Part shown: one piece after another, positions 1 through 8,290 of the stretch
Numbering within the stretch: position 1 is the first letter of the stretch
Layout of the letters: the number at the start of each line of letters is the position of its first letter
Source: Deltaproteobacteria bacterium
GTDB taxonomy: Bacteria > Myxococcota_A > Polyangia > Nannocystales > Nannocystaceae
NCBI GenBank assembly: GCA_016709225.1
Contig: JADJEE010000001.1
Coordinates: 992,001 to 1,056,000 of the forward strand
DNA length: 64,000 bases
Direction of reading: 5' to 3'
Program-made: the position numbers and the translations under genes
Notes under the pieces: model-generated
Database searches by the model: none
What the model saw: only the letters and a program-made list of their open reading frames with translations
What the model was told of the DNA's origin: nothing

Positions 1-1
1 C

Positions 2-949
2 GACGAGCACGCGCGCGCGGTCGAGGCCCACGACGACAAGGAAGAGGACCTGCTGAAGCACCACGCCCACCTGGCGTGGCTGTGGTGGGAGTCCGCGAGC
101 CTGCGTCACGAGAGCATCGAGCTCACCGCCGCCACCGAGCTGGTCAACGCCGAGACCGCGAAGCTCGAGGACGATCTGGCGGAGGCCAAGAAGCGCCAGA
201 AGCTGGCCAAGGCCACGCTCGATCGCATGCAGCAGATCATCGCGCTCGAGGGCAAGGTCAGCGACAGCCAGGAGGTCGGTGCGGCCAAGAGCGCGATCGG
301 TGAGGCGCTGTCGGCCCTCAAGGACGCGCAGGCGGTCGACGCCGACGTGCACGCCAGCGTGAACTTTGCTGCGGCGGAGGCCAAGCTCAAGGCCGCCACC
401 GATGCGCTCGGGAAGAACCGCGCCAAGGATGCGCAGAGCTTCGCGATCGAGGCCAAGGCCGCGGCCGAGGCCGCCAAGCGCGAGGCCGAGCCGAAGTACA
501 CCTCGACCGAGGCCGATCAGGCCAAGATGGCGCGGCAGAAGGCGCTGTTCGAGAAGGTCGGCGAGATCACCGGCGTGTCGCGCTCGATGGTCGAGGGCGG
601 CGTGCAGATCACCGTCGTCGAGGCCTTCTCGGCCTCGGGTGGCGTCGACATGCAGCCGGTGATGGAGGCGACCTTCAACCGCCTCGCCGAGGTGGCCAAG
701 GAGTTCTCGGACTACGCGATGGTCATCGAGGGCCACACCGACAGCAAGGGCAACAAGAGCAAGAACCTGCAGCTGTCGGACGCGCGGGCCAAGAGCGTGA
801 TGGCGTTCCTCGCCGCGCAGGGCGTCGCACCCGATCGCATGACCGCGTTCGGCAAGGGCTCCGCGGAGCCGGTCGCCGACAACAAGACCAAGGACGGTCG
901 CGCGAAGAACCGGCGCATCGAGATCTTGTTCGTGCCGTCGAGCAAGTGA
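2..949 (+). CDS. OmpA-family peptidoglycan-binding protein, 5' truncated
   Basis: The reading frame is open from the window edge, so the N-terminus (signal peptide and any barrel) is missing. The first ~170 visible residues are Glu/Lys/Ala-rich and look like a long helical or coiled-coil stalk. The last ~110 residues form an OmpA C-terminal domain, with the family signature VIEGHTDSKG and, further on, a run of Arg/Lys ending in NRRIEILF. The domain family binds diaminopimelate in peptidoglycan non-covalently, so the protein probably ties the outer membrane or a periplasmic structure to the cell wall. The stop codon overlaps the GTG start of the next gene (GTGA), implying translational coupling. 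The OmpA domain is clear; the role of the stalk is inference. Confidence 0.85.
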   Translation, partial: DEHARAVEAHDDKEEDLLKHHAHLAWLWWESASLRHESIELTAATELVNAETAKLEDDLAEAKKRQKLAKATLDRMQQIIALEGKVSDSQEVGAAKSAIGEALSALKDAQAVDADVHASVNFAAAEAKLKAATDALGKNRAKDAQSFAIEAKAAAEAAKREAEPKYTSTEADQAKMARQKALFEKVGEITGVSRSMVEGGVQITVVEAFSASGGVDMQPVMEATFNRLAEVAKEFSDYAMVIEGHTDSKGNKSKNLQLSDARAKSVMAFLAAQGVAPDRMTAFGKGSAEPVADNKTKDGRAKNRRIEILFVPSSK

Positions 950-1848
950 CCGAGCTCGAGCGCGCCAACCCGCGGACGCCGGCTCGGCGTTCGCGGGGAC
1001 GCCTGGTCGACGAGGTCACGCAGCTGTGGGTGCGCGCGACCGGGCGCAAGGTCGACCCCCGCGAAGCGCCGTGGCTCGTGGGACCGGTGGGCGACGTGCT
1101 GGGCGTGGGTGCGAGCTTCTTCGACGAGTGGGCCGCGCGGCACGGCCTGCGGATCCTGCCACCGGAGGACTCGCCGGGGTTGCTCACGCGCTTCACGGCG
1201 CTGGCCGGCCCCGGCTTCGATCCGCAGGTGGTGTCGCCGGCGATCGCCGCGTTCTACGAGCGCACCACCGCGTGGGAGCTTCGCATCGTGCCGCGCTGGC
1301 GGGGCCTGTTCCGGCCGCTCGGGTGGCTCATCTCGCGGCTCTTCAGTCGCCGGCTCGCGCAGCTGAACCTGCCGCTGTCGAGCAGTGACGTCGACGGTGG
1401 CGTGCGCTCGCGGATCGTCGCGCTGGTCGACCCGGACAGCGGCGAGCGACGGCACACCGGCTGGGTGCGGACCTCCGGCGGCACCGGCCTGCCGCTGTTC
1501 GTGGGTGACTACGGCACCGCCATCATCCCGGGCTGCGCCGATCCGTGCGTGCGGGTGGTGTTCCCACTGCCGCACGGCAACGCCGTCATCGCGCTGCGAC
1601 CAGTCGCGCAGGGCGAGGGCTTCGCGCTCGTCTCCGATGGCAAGCGCTTCGGCGATCCCGGCTTCTACTTCACGGTGCAGCGGCCCGACGGACTCGCGGT
1701 GCGTTACGTGCGGACCATGAAGGAACGGCTCGAGATCCGCACCGACGGCGATGGCCTGCGGGCCGAGCATCGCTTCGCGGTGTTCGGCCTCGAGTTCCTG
1801 CGGCTCGAGTACACCATCACCCGCAAGCCGCCGACAGCGGCGGCCTGA
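946..1848 (+). CDS. Uncharacterised protein coupled to the OmpA-family gene
   Basis: A 300-residue protein starting at a GTG that overlaps the stop of the upstream OmpA-family gene by four bases, so the two are very likely co-translated. There is no signal peptide. The N-terminal half is helical with a short hydrophobic/amphipathic stretch near residues 120-140 (LFRPLGWLISRLFSRR). The C-terminal half alternates beta-rich segments (VRVVFPLPHGNAVIALRP, FGDPGFYFTVQR). I recognise no catalytic motif and cannot assign a family. The coding frame is supported by GC3 bias and by the tight coupling. Confidence 0.7.
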   Translation: MTELERANPRTPARRSRGRLVDEVTQLWVRATGRKVDPREAPWLVGPVGDVLGVGASFFDEWAARHGLRILPPEDSPGLLTRFTALAGPGFDPQVVSPAIAAFYERTTAWELRIVPRWRGLFRPLGWLISRLFSRRLAQLNLPLSSSDVDGGVRSRIVALVDPDSGERRHTGWVRTSGGTGLPLFVGDYGTAIIPGCADPCVRVVFPLPHGNAVIALRPVAQGEGFALVSDGKRFGDPGFYFTVQRPDGLAVRYVRTMKERLEIRTDGDGLRAEHRFAVFGLEFLRLEYTITRKPPTAAA

Positions 1849-1863
1849 CGCCCAGCGGCGGGC

Positions 1864-3048
1864 TCACGCGCGATCGAGCGCTTGGCGCAGATCGGCGAGC
1901 AGGTCGTCGACGTGTTCGACGCCAACCGACAGCCGCACGAAGCCGTCGTCGAAGCCGAGCGCCTTCCGCGTCGCCGCGGGGATGCTCGCGTGGGTCATGA
2001 TCGCGGGGTGCTCGATCAGGCTCTCGACGCCGCCCAGGCTCTCGGCCAGCGTGAACACCTTCACCGCCGAGAGGAAGCGACGGGCGGCCTCGAGATCACC
2101 GTTCAGGTAGGCCGAGATCATGCCGCCGCCGCGGGCCATCTGCCGCTGCGCGAGCGCGTGCTGCGGGTGGCTGGCGAGCCCGGGATACACCACCTGGCGG
2201 ATCTTCGGATGCTGCGCGAGGAACTCGGCCACGCGCTCGGCGTTGTCGCAGTGCCGCTCCATCCGCAGCGCCAGCGTCTTCATGCCGCGCAGCGTCAGGT
2301 AGCAGTCCTGCGGCCCCGGCACCGCGCCGCAGCTGTTCTGCAGGAATGCCAGCCGCGCCGCGAGGTCGGCATCGGCGGTCACGACCGCGCCGCCGACCAC
2401 GTCCGAGTGGCCGCCCATGTACTTGGTCGTGCTGTGCATGACCAGGTCGGCGCCCTGCTCGAGCGGGCGCTGCAGCATCGGCGTGGCGAAGGTGTTGTCC
2501 ACCGCCAGCAGCACGCGCTTGCGTTTGCACACCGCGGCGATGCCCGCGATGTCGGCGAGCTTGAGCATCGGGTTGGTCGGGGTCTCGACCCACACCAGCT
2601 TGGTGCGCTCCTCGATCGCCGCCTCGATGGCGGCGGTGTCGCCAGGGTCGACGAAGGTGAAGCGGATGCCGAGCCGCCGCATGACCTTGTCGAACAGCCG
2701 GAAGGTGCCGCCGTAGACGTCGTCGACGCTGACGACATGGTCGCCCGCGTCGAGCAGCTGCACGATGGTCGTGGTCGCGGCGCAGCCCGACGCGAACGCG
2801 AAGCCGAAGCGACCACCCTCGAGCGCCGCCACGCCGCGCTCGAGCGCGTAGCGGGTGGGGTTCTGCGTGCGGCTGTACTCGAAGCCGGTGTGCTCGCCGG
2901 GCGCCTTCTGGGCGTAGGTCGAGGTCTGGAACACCGGTGGCATCACGGCGCCGGTGACCGGCTCGACGTGCTGGCCGCCGTGGATGGCGAGGGTCTCGAG
3001 GCGCGCGCCCTCGGGCAGGTGGTCTTGGTCCTTGCGGTACTCGGCCAT
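1864..3048 (-). CDS. Cystathionine gamma-lyase / gamma-synthase (Cys/Met metabolism PLP enzyme)
   Basis: A full-length (394 aa) member of the PLP-dependent transsulfuration family. The cofactor lysine is about residue 209 in MHSTTKYMGGHSDV. Other family signatures are the N-terminal YSRTQNPTR, ASGCAATTT for the phosphate pocket, and SLGGVESLIEHPA near the C-terminus. Members cleave cystathionine to cysteine (gamma-lyase) or make it from acylhomoserine (gamma-synthase). It follows a cystathionine beta-synthase gene by 19 bp on the same strand, so gamma-lyase action in reverse transsulfuration (homocysteine to cysteine) is the better reading, but sequence alone does not settle lyase versus synthase. 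The start is chosen at ATG 3048, which is preceded by CGGAGT. Confidence 0.9.
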   Translation of the reverse strand: MAEYRKDQDHLPEGARLETLAIHGGQHVEPVTGAVMPPVFQTSTYAQKAPGEHTGFEYSRTQNPTRYALERGVAALEGGRFGFAFASGCAATTTIVQLLDAGDHVVSVDDVYGGTFRLFDKVMRRLGIRFTFVDPGDTAAIEAAIEERTKLVWVETPTNPMLKLADIAGIAAVCKRKRVLLAVDNTFATPMLQRPLEQGADLVMHSTTKYMGGHSDVVGGAVVTADADLAARLAFLQNSCGAVPGPQDCYLTLRGMKTLALRMERHCDNAERVAEFLAQHPKIRQVVYPGLASHPQHALAQRQMARGGGMISAYLNGDLEAARRFLSAVKVFTLAESLGGVESLIEHPAIMTHASIPAATRKALGFDDGFVRLSVGVEHVDDLLADLRQALDRA

Positions 3049-3067
3049 GGTGGACTCCGGCGGGCTT

Positions 3068-4456
3068 CTAGCCGCGGTGGCTGGCGAGGTAGTCGATGAT
3101 GTCGATCTTGGTGAGCACGCCGAGCAGGCGGTCGGCCTCGACCACCAGCACGACCTTGGCGTCGTTGAAGATGTTGCGCACCAGCTGGATGCGGGTCTGC
3201 GGGGTCACGGTGGCGTAGTCGGACTCGACCAGCGCGGTGAGCGGCTCGGCCAGCGCGCCCTCGTGCTCGACGAGGTAGTTGAGCAGATCGATCTCGGCCA
3301 CGATGCCGCAGTGCCGACCGTTGTCGTCGAGCACCGGCAGCTGGCTGATGCCGTGCTCCTTCATGATCTGGATCGCGTCGCGCACGGTCGCGCTGGTCGG
3401 CGCGGTGATGAGCCGATGGGGCTTGTGCTTGAGCACGTGGGCGACGGTGCCCTCGGTGTCGTCGTCGGCGAGGAAGCCGTTGCTGCGCATCCACTCGTCG
3501 TTGAAGATCTTCGACAGATACTTCTGCGCGCTGTCGGGCAGCAGCACCAGGATGTTCTGCGGCTGCTTGAGCGCGCGGGCGTACTTGATGGCGCCGACCA
3601 CCGCCGCGCCGCCCGAGCCGCCGGTGAAGATGCCCTCGCGACGCGCAAGCTCGCGCGTCATCAAGAAGCACTCCTTGTCGTCGACCTGCACCACCTCGTC
3701 GAGCAGGTCGAGGTTCATGGTCGAGGGCAGGAAGTCCTCGCCGATGCCCTCGACGTAGTACGAGAACGGCTTGGTCAGGCGCCCGGTCTTGACGTACTCG
3801 TAGTAGAGCGAGCCGATGGGGTCGACGCCGACCAGCTTGAGGTCGGGCTTGTGCTGCTTGAAGTAGCGGCCACAGCCCGACAGCGTGCCACCGGTGCCCA
3901 TGCCGGCGCAGAAGGCATCGAACTCGCCGCCGGTCTGGTCCCAGATCTCGGGCCCGGTCGAGACGTAGTGGGCCTCGGGGTTGGCGGGGTTGTGGTACTG
4001 GTTCGAGTAGAACGCACCCGGGGTCTCCTCGACGATGCGGCGCGCGGTCGAGTAGTAGCTGCGCGGATCGGAGGGCTCGACCGCGGTCGGGCAGATCACG
4101 ACCTTGGCGCCGTAGGCCCGCAGCGCGTCGATCTTCTCCTTCGACATCTTGTCGGGCATCACGAAGATGCACTTGTAGCCGCGGGTCGCCGCGACCATCG
4201 CGAGCCCGGCGCCGGTGTTGCCGCTGGTGGCCTCGACGATGGTCCCGCCGGGGCCGAGCATGCCGCGCTTCTCGGCGTCGGTGATGATGTTGAGCGCGAC
4301 GCGGTCCTTCATCGAGCCGGCGGGGTTCAAGTACTCGAGCTTCACGTAGATGCTCGACTCGACATCCTCCGCGACGCGCTGCAGTCGTACGATGGGGGTG
4401 TGCCCGATGGCCTGGGTGAGGTCCGCGACTGCGCCGCGCATCAGCGATCGTTGCAT
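3068..4456 (-). CDS. cbs: Cystathionine beta-synthase with C-terminal CBS-domain pair
   Basis: A 462-residue fold-type II PLP enzyme that condenses serine with homocysteine. The Schiff-base lysine is about residue 50 in LNPAGSMKDR; SGNTGAGLA binds substrate carboxylate and GTGGTLSG the PLP phosphate. Residues ~340-462 form two CBS repeats (TVRDAIQIMKEHGISQLPVL and the region ending LLGVLTKIDIIDYL), as in eukaryote-type enzymes where they act as a regulatory module. The frame stays open upstream into the next gene, but the ATG at 4456 with AGGGAA seven bases before it gives the start normal for the family. It probably forms a two-gene unit with the gamma-family enzyme. Confidence 0.93.
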   Translation of the reverse strand: MQRSLMRGAVADLTQAIGHTPIVRLQRVAEDVESSIYVKLEYLNPAGSMKDRVALNIITDAEKRGMLGPGGTIVEATSGNTGAGLAMVAATRGYKCIFVMPDKMSKEKIDALRAYGAKVVICPTAVEPSDPRSYYSTARRIVEETPGAFYSNQYHNPANPEAHYVSTGPEIWDQTGGEFDAFCAGMGTGGTLSGCGRYFKQHKPDLKLVGVDPIGSLYYEYVKTGRLTKPFSYYVEGIGEDFLPSTMNLDLLDEVVQVDDKECFLMTRELARREGIFTGGSGGAAVVGAIKYARALKQPQNILVLLPDSAQKYLSKIFNDEWMRSNGFLADDDTEGTVAHVLKHKPHRLITAPTSATVRDAIQIMKEHGISQLPVLDDNGRHCGIVAEIDLLNYLVEHEGALAEPLTALVESDYATVTPQTRIQLVRNIFNDAKVVLVVEADRLLGVLTKIDIIDYLASHRG

Positions 4457-4559
4457 GTTCGATTCCCTGCAGTCGCGGCGGGGGCGTCCGCGCTGCTGCG
4501 GACGGGGCTCCCCGGGTGGGCCGCGACGGCCGGAGTCGTACCACGAAGCCGGGCGGGAT

Positions 4560-5290
4560 TCACGGCTCGGCCGCCGCGGCCCGATCGGCGCGGCGTTGGG
4601 CCTGGCGGGCGCGCTGCTTGCTGCCGTCGCCGAAGAACCACCCGATGTTGAACGTGAACATCGGGCGCCAGCTCTGGGCTTGTCGAGCTCGAAGTGCTGC
4701 AGGTGGCTGCGCACGCCGGCCACGCGGAGGATGAACGAGATCGCACCGCGATCGACGCGGGTCGTGAACGAGAGCTCGCCGCCGACGTGGTGGTTGTTCA
4801 GGATCACCGGCTCGCCGAGGCCACCGCGGCTGGCACTCACGACGTCCTTGCGGTTGATGAGCGGGTGGAAGAAGCCGTAGCCGAGCGCGACGCCGACCAG
4901 CGCGCCTTGGTAGCCGAGGTGGAGCTGGGGGTGGATGACCAGCGGCATCGCCTCGAGGGTGTTGCCGACGTTGGTGCCCATCGCGAGGCTGGGCCGCACC
5001 ATCATGTACTTGAGGAACTGTGCCTGGTAGGCGAAGTCGGCCATCAGCGGCACGTAGTGGAAGCGCTGGGCCTTGCCGGTGTCGGCGTCGACGGCCTTCG
5101 ACAACCGGATGTACGCCAGCTCCACGCCGAGTCGGAAGCGATGGGTCGGCGGCAGCTGGCGACGGCGCGGATCGACGAAGCCGGGCTCGTCGTCGTCATC
5201 GCGGGCGGCTTGGGCCTGCCGCGGCAGCGCACCGACCAGCAGCGACACCGCCGGGATCCACGCCAGATGTGCACGCACCATCTGCTTCAC
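4560..5290 (-). CDS. Secreted beta-barrel-like protein, frameshifted near the C-terminus
   Basis: Begins with a signal peptide (hydrophobic core WIPAVSLLVGAL, cleavage around RQAQA) and continues with alternating aromatic/hydrophobic strands typical of an outer-membrane barrel (FRLGVELAYIRL, LHLGYQGALVGVALGYGF, GAISFILRVAGVRSHL). The reading frame breaks at 4674-4675, where one base is missing. Before the break the frame runs into the cbs gene with an unlikely Ser/Ala/Pro/Arg-rich sequence. After it, another frame gives MFTFNIGWFFGDGSK and an Arg/Ala/Gln-rich tail ending at a TGA at 4560-4562, a convincing last barrel strand. I chose GTG 5290 because AGGGG lies five bases upstream; ATG 5281 is the alternative. 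No specific function can be assigned. Confidence 0.6.
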
Positions 5291-5402
5291 AGCATCCCCT
5301 GCGACGCCGCGGCGGTCAAATCCCGCGGGAGGGTCGAGTGCCGGGCGGCGCACCGTCGCCGGCGCACGCGCGGGCCATCACGGAATCGTGGCGGCCCGGC
5401 CA

Positions 5403-6308
5403 TCACGCCAGCGCGAGGTCGATGGCGACCGCGGCGAGGTAGCCGAGGCTGACCCAGCCGTTCAGATCGAAGAACGCCTTGCCGATGCGCGAGAGGTCGC
5501 CGGGGCGCACGATCACGTGCTCGGCCACGAGAATCACCGCGATCACGAGCAGGCCGGCGGCATGGGCGAGCCCGAGCCCGGCGTGCAGGTGCAGCAGCGC
5601 CAGCGCGAGCAGCGTCACCACGTGCAGCGCGGCCGAGATCACCAGCGCGCCGACGGTGCCGAAGCGGGCCGGGATCGAGTGCAGGCCGGCGGCCCGATCG
5701 AAGTCCTGGTCCTGCAGCGCGTACAGCACGTCGAAGCCCGCGACCCAGGTCGCGACCGCGAGCATGAGCAGCAGCGGTGCGGTCGCGCCGGCGAAGCCGC
5801 CGGTGACGGCGATCCACGCGCCGCCGGGCGCGAGCGCGAGCGCGAGCCCGAGCACGAGGTGGCTCGACCACGAGAAGCGCTTGAAGTAGCTGTACCCGAG
5901 CAGCACGACCAGGCACGCCGGGGACAGCAGCGCCGGTAGCCAGCCCAGCGCCGCGGATGCGCCCACGAACACCGCGGCCGACAGCAGCGTCAGCGACCAC
6001 GCCGCCCGCAGCGACATCACGCCGGCCGGCAACTCACGGGTCGCCGTGCGCGGGTTGGCAGCGTCGAAGCGACGGTCGACGATGCGGTTGAAGCCCATCG
6101 CGGCCGCGCGCGCACCGGTGAAGGCCAGCACGATCCACAACACCCGCAGGGCGTCGAGGCCGAGGCCGCCGTGGGCGGTGGCGAAGCGGTGGGCGAGCAG
6201 GGTCGAGGCCAGCGCGAACGGCAAGCCGAACACGGTGTGGCTCAGCTTCACCAGCGAGCCGAACGCCCGCAGTGTGCCGGGCCGCGCGGAGGCCACCGCC
6301 TCGCTCAT
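5403..6308 (-). CDS. mqnP: UbiA-family polyprenyltransferase of menaquinone synthesis (MqnP-like)
   Basis: A 301-residue integral membrane enzyme with about eight to nine hydrophobic segments. The first Asp-rich site is NRIVDRRFDAANPRT and the second is DVLYALQDQDFDRAAGLHS; both bind Mg-diphosphate in UbiA enzymes. In the futalosine pathway the homologue attaches the polyprenyl tail to 1,4-dihydroxy-6-naphthoate or a close derivative. It is the last gene of the menaquinone operon, and its ATG overlaps the stop of the mqnA-mqnC fusion by four bases. Membership of the family is clear; the substrate is inferred from the neighbours. Confidence 0.88.
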   Translation of the reverse strand: MSEAVASARPGTLRAFGSLVKLSHTVFGLPFALASTLLAHRFATAHGGLGLDALRVLWIVLAFTGARAAAMGFNRIVDRRFDAANPRTATRELPAGVMSLRAAWSLTLLSAAVFVGASAALGWLPALLSPACLVVLLGYSYFKRFSWSSHLVLGLALALAPGGAWIAVTGGFAGATAPLLLMLAVATWVAGFDVLYALQDQDFDRAAGLHSIPARFGTVGALVISAALHVVTLLALALLHLHAGLGLAHAAGLLVIAVILVAEHVIVRPGDLSRIGKAFFDLNGWVSLGYLAAVAIDLALA

Positions 6309-8290
6309 GCCGCGCCGACCTCGAGTCGTTCGTAGCGCATGTTGCGACGCGCGGGGCGGAAGCCGGCCTGGCGGATGTGGTGCTCGATCTGCGCCGCGGT
6401 GAGCATGAAGTGGGCGCCCGCCTGCGAGACCACGTTCTCCTCGATCATCACCGAGCCGAAGTCGTTGGCGCCGAAGCGCAGACCGACCTCGCCGATGTCG
6501 GGCCCGAGCGTCGGCCAGCTGACCTGCAGGTTGGGGATGTTGTCGAGGTACAGCCGCGCGAGCGCCTGCATCCGCAGGTATCGCCACGCGCTGGTGTCGT
6601 CGCGCAGCTTGAGGCGGGTGCCGTCGGCCTGGAACGGCCAGGTGATGAACGCCGTGAACGAACCGCCGCCCTCGCGAGCGAGCGACTCGTCCTGCAGCGC
6701 GCGCAGGCGATCGAGGTGCGTGAGCACATGGTCGCCGGTCTCCTGGAAGCCGAACACCATCGTGCAGGTGGTCAGCATGCCGATCGTGTGGGCCTGCCGC
6801 ATGACCTCGAGCCACTCGTCGGTGGTGTTCTTGAACGGCGAGATGCGGTTGCGGATCTCGTCGTGCAGCAGCTCGGCGCCGCCGCCGGGCAGTGAGTCCA
6901 TGCCCGCCGCGCGCAGGCGCTCCAGCACCTCGCGCACGCCGATCTGCTCGAGGTGGGCCAGGTGGATGATCTCGGTCGGCGACAGCGCGTGCAGGGCCAG
7001 CCGGAAGTTGGCCTTGGTCCAGCGGAACAGCTCCTCGTACCACGACAGCGGCAGCTCGGGGTTGAGCCCGCCCTGCAGCAGGATCTGGACCCCGCCGAGC
7101 TGCTCGGTCTCGCGGAACTTCTGCGTCAGCTGCTCGCGGGTGAGCACGTAGGCGCCGGCGTCGTGGGCCTTGCCCGACGGCGGCACGTAGAAGTTGCAGA
7201 ACTTGCAGCGCGCGGTGCAGACGTTGGTGTAGTTGACGTTGCGATCGATGATGTACGTGACGATGCCGTCGGGGTGCAGCGCGCGGCGACGGGCGTCGGC
7301 GGCCTGCCCGAGCGCGAGCAGGTCGGCCTCGTCGTACAGCCGCAGGCCCTCGGCGAGGCTGATGCGCTCGCCGGCGGTCGCGCGCGCGAGGATCTGGTCG
7401 ACCGAGCGCGGTGCGGCCACGCGCCCGCGGTGCTCGAGCGGTGCGTAGCCGAGGGTCGCGAAGTTGACGTGGGCGAGGTCCTCGTCGTCGTCGGGCCGCA
7501 CGAGCCCGCGCACCTCGCGGGCGCGGCTCAAGTATTCGACCAAGCCCTCGCGCTCGTAGGCGTCGAGCTCGTAGCGGATCGAGTGCCGCAGGTAGCGGGC
7601 GTACTCGACCTCGGAGAGGCCGCTGCCGCGGTGCGACTCGGCATAGGCCCGCGCGAGCGCTTCGATCTGCGCGAGGCCGGTGCGCTTGGCCTGCTGCAAT
7701 GCGCGCACGTGCACCGGCTGCAGCGCGCCGGGTCGGGCGGCCCACACCGCGAACACCATCGGCATGCCGGTCTCGTGGAACCACTGCGCGCCGAGATCCA
7801 TGGTGTGCGCGAAGCGACCCACCAGGCCGAACGCGGCGTCGCCGATGACCAGCGCACCGACGTCGGCGCGCACGTGCGAGGCACCTTCGCCGTGGGGCAC
7901 GACCTCGAGCGCAGGCGCGAGCCCACGGGCGGCCAGCAGCACCTCGAGCAGCAACGCCGAGCTGCGCGAGGCGCCGTCGAGCACGATGCGCGACAGCGCC
8001 TCGAGCGGGCGCTCCGAGACCACGACCACGGTCTGCACGGCGCCGCGGCAGGCGATCGCGACGTCGGGCACGACCTCCCACTCGGGGTGATCGAGCAGGG
8101 TCGCGACCGGCACCAACGCGACGTCGCAATCGCCGGCGGCGAGCTTCTGGGCGCAGCGCGAGGGCAGGTCCTCGGCGATCTCGAACAGCGGCGCGCCCTC
8201 GTCGTCGCGGGGCGGCTCGGCGACCAACGGCGCGACCAACGGGCGCGCGTTCAAGAACGAGACCCCCAGCAGTCGCAGCGGCGCGCTCAT
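6305..8290 (-). CDS. mqnA-mqnC: MqnA-MqnC fusion: chorismate dehydratase joined to cyclic dehypoxanthinyl futalosine synthase
   Basis: One uninterrupted 661-codon frame encodes two enzymes that are normally separate. Residues 1 to ~270 match MqnA: LLGVSFLNARPL at the N-terminus, LVPVATLL, the SRSS segment, LVIGDAAF and TGMPMVFAVW, all features of this periplasmic-binding-fold chorismate dehydratase. Residues ~295-661 match MqnC, a radical SAM enzyme that cyclises dehypoxanthine futalosine; the 4Fe-4S cysteines are ~358, 362 and 365 in CTARCKFC, followed by LLQGGLNPELP and SLPGGGAELL. The linker (~270-295) is acidic and charged. The start ATG 8290 overlaps the mqnE stop (ATGA). The two activities are not consecutive: MqnA makes the substrate of MqnE, and MqnC acts two steps later. 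Confidence 0.92.
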   Translation of the reverse strand: MSAPLRLLGVSFLNARPLVAPLVAEPPRDDEGAPLFEIAEDLPSRCAQKLAAGDCDVALVPVATLLDHPEWEVVPDVAIACRGAVQTVVVVSERPLEALSRIVLDGASRSSALLLEVLLAARGLAPALEVVPHGEGASHVRADVGALVIGDAAFGLVGRFAHTMDLGAQWFHETGMPMVFAVWAARPGALQPVHVRALQQAKRTGLAQIEALARAYAESHRGSGLSEVEYARYLRHSIRYELDAYEREGLVEYLSRAREVRGLVRPDDDEDLAHVNFATLGYAPLEHRGRVAAPRSVDQILARATAGERISLAEGLRLYDEADLLALGQAADARRRALHPDGIVTYIIDRNVNYTNVCTARCKFCNFYVPPSGKAHDAGAYVLTREQLTQKFRETEQLGGVQILLQGGLNPELPLSWYEELFRWTKANFRLALHALSPTEIIHLAHLEQIGVREVLERLRAAGMDSLPGGGAELLHDEIRNRISPFKNTTDEWLEVMRQAHTIGMLTTCTMVFGFQETGDHVLTHLDRLRALQDESLAREGGGSFTAFITWPFQADGTRLKLRDDTSAWRYLRMQALARLYLDNIPNLQVSWPTLGPDIGEVGLRFGANDFGSVMIEENVVSQAGAHFMLTAAQIEHHIRQAGFRPARRNMRYERLEVGAA

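Noticed and set aside
3068..5353. A fusion of a barrel protein to cystathionine beta-synthase
   Set aside because: The open frame exists only because of a one-base break at 4674-4675; the stretch before the cbs ATG is non-coding in composition and the cbs start has a good ribosome binding site.
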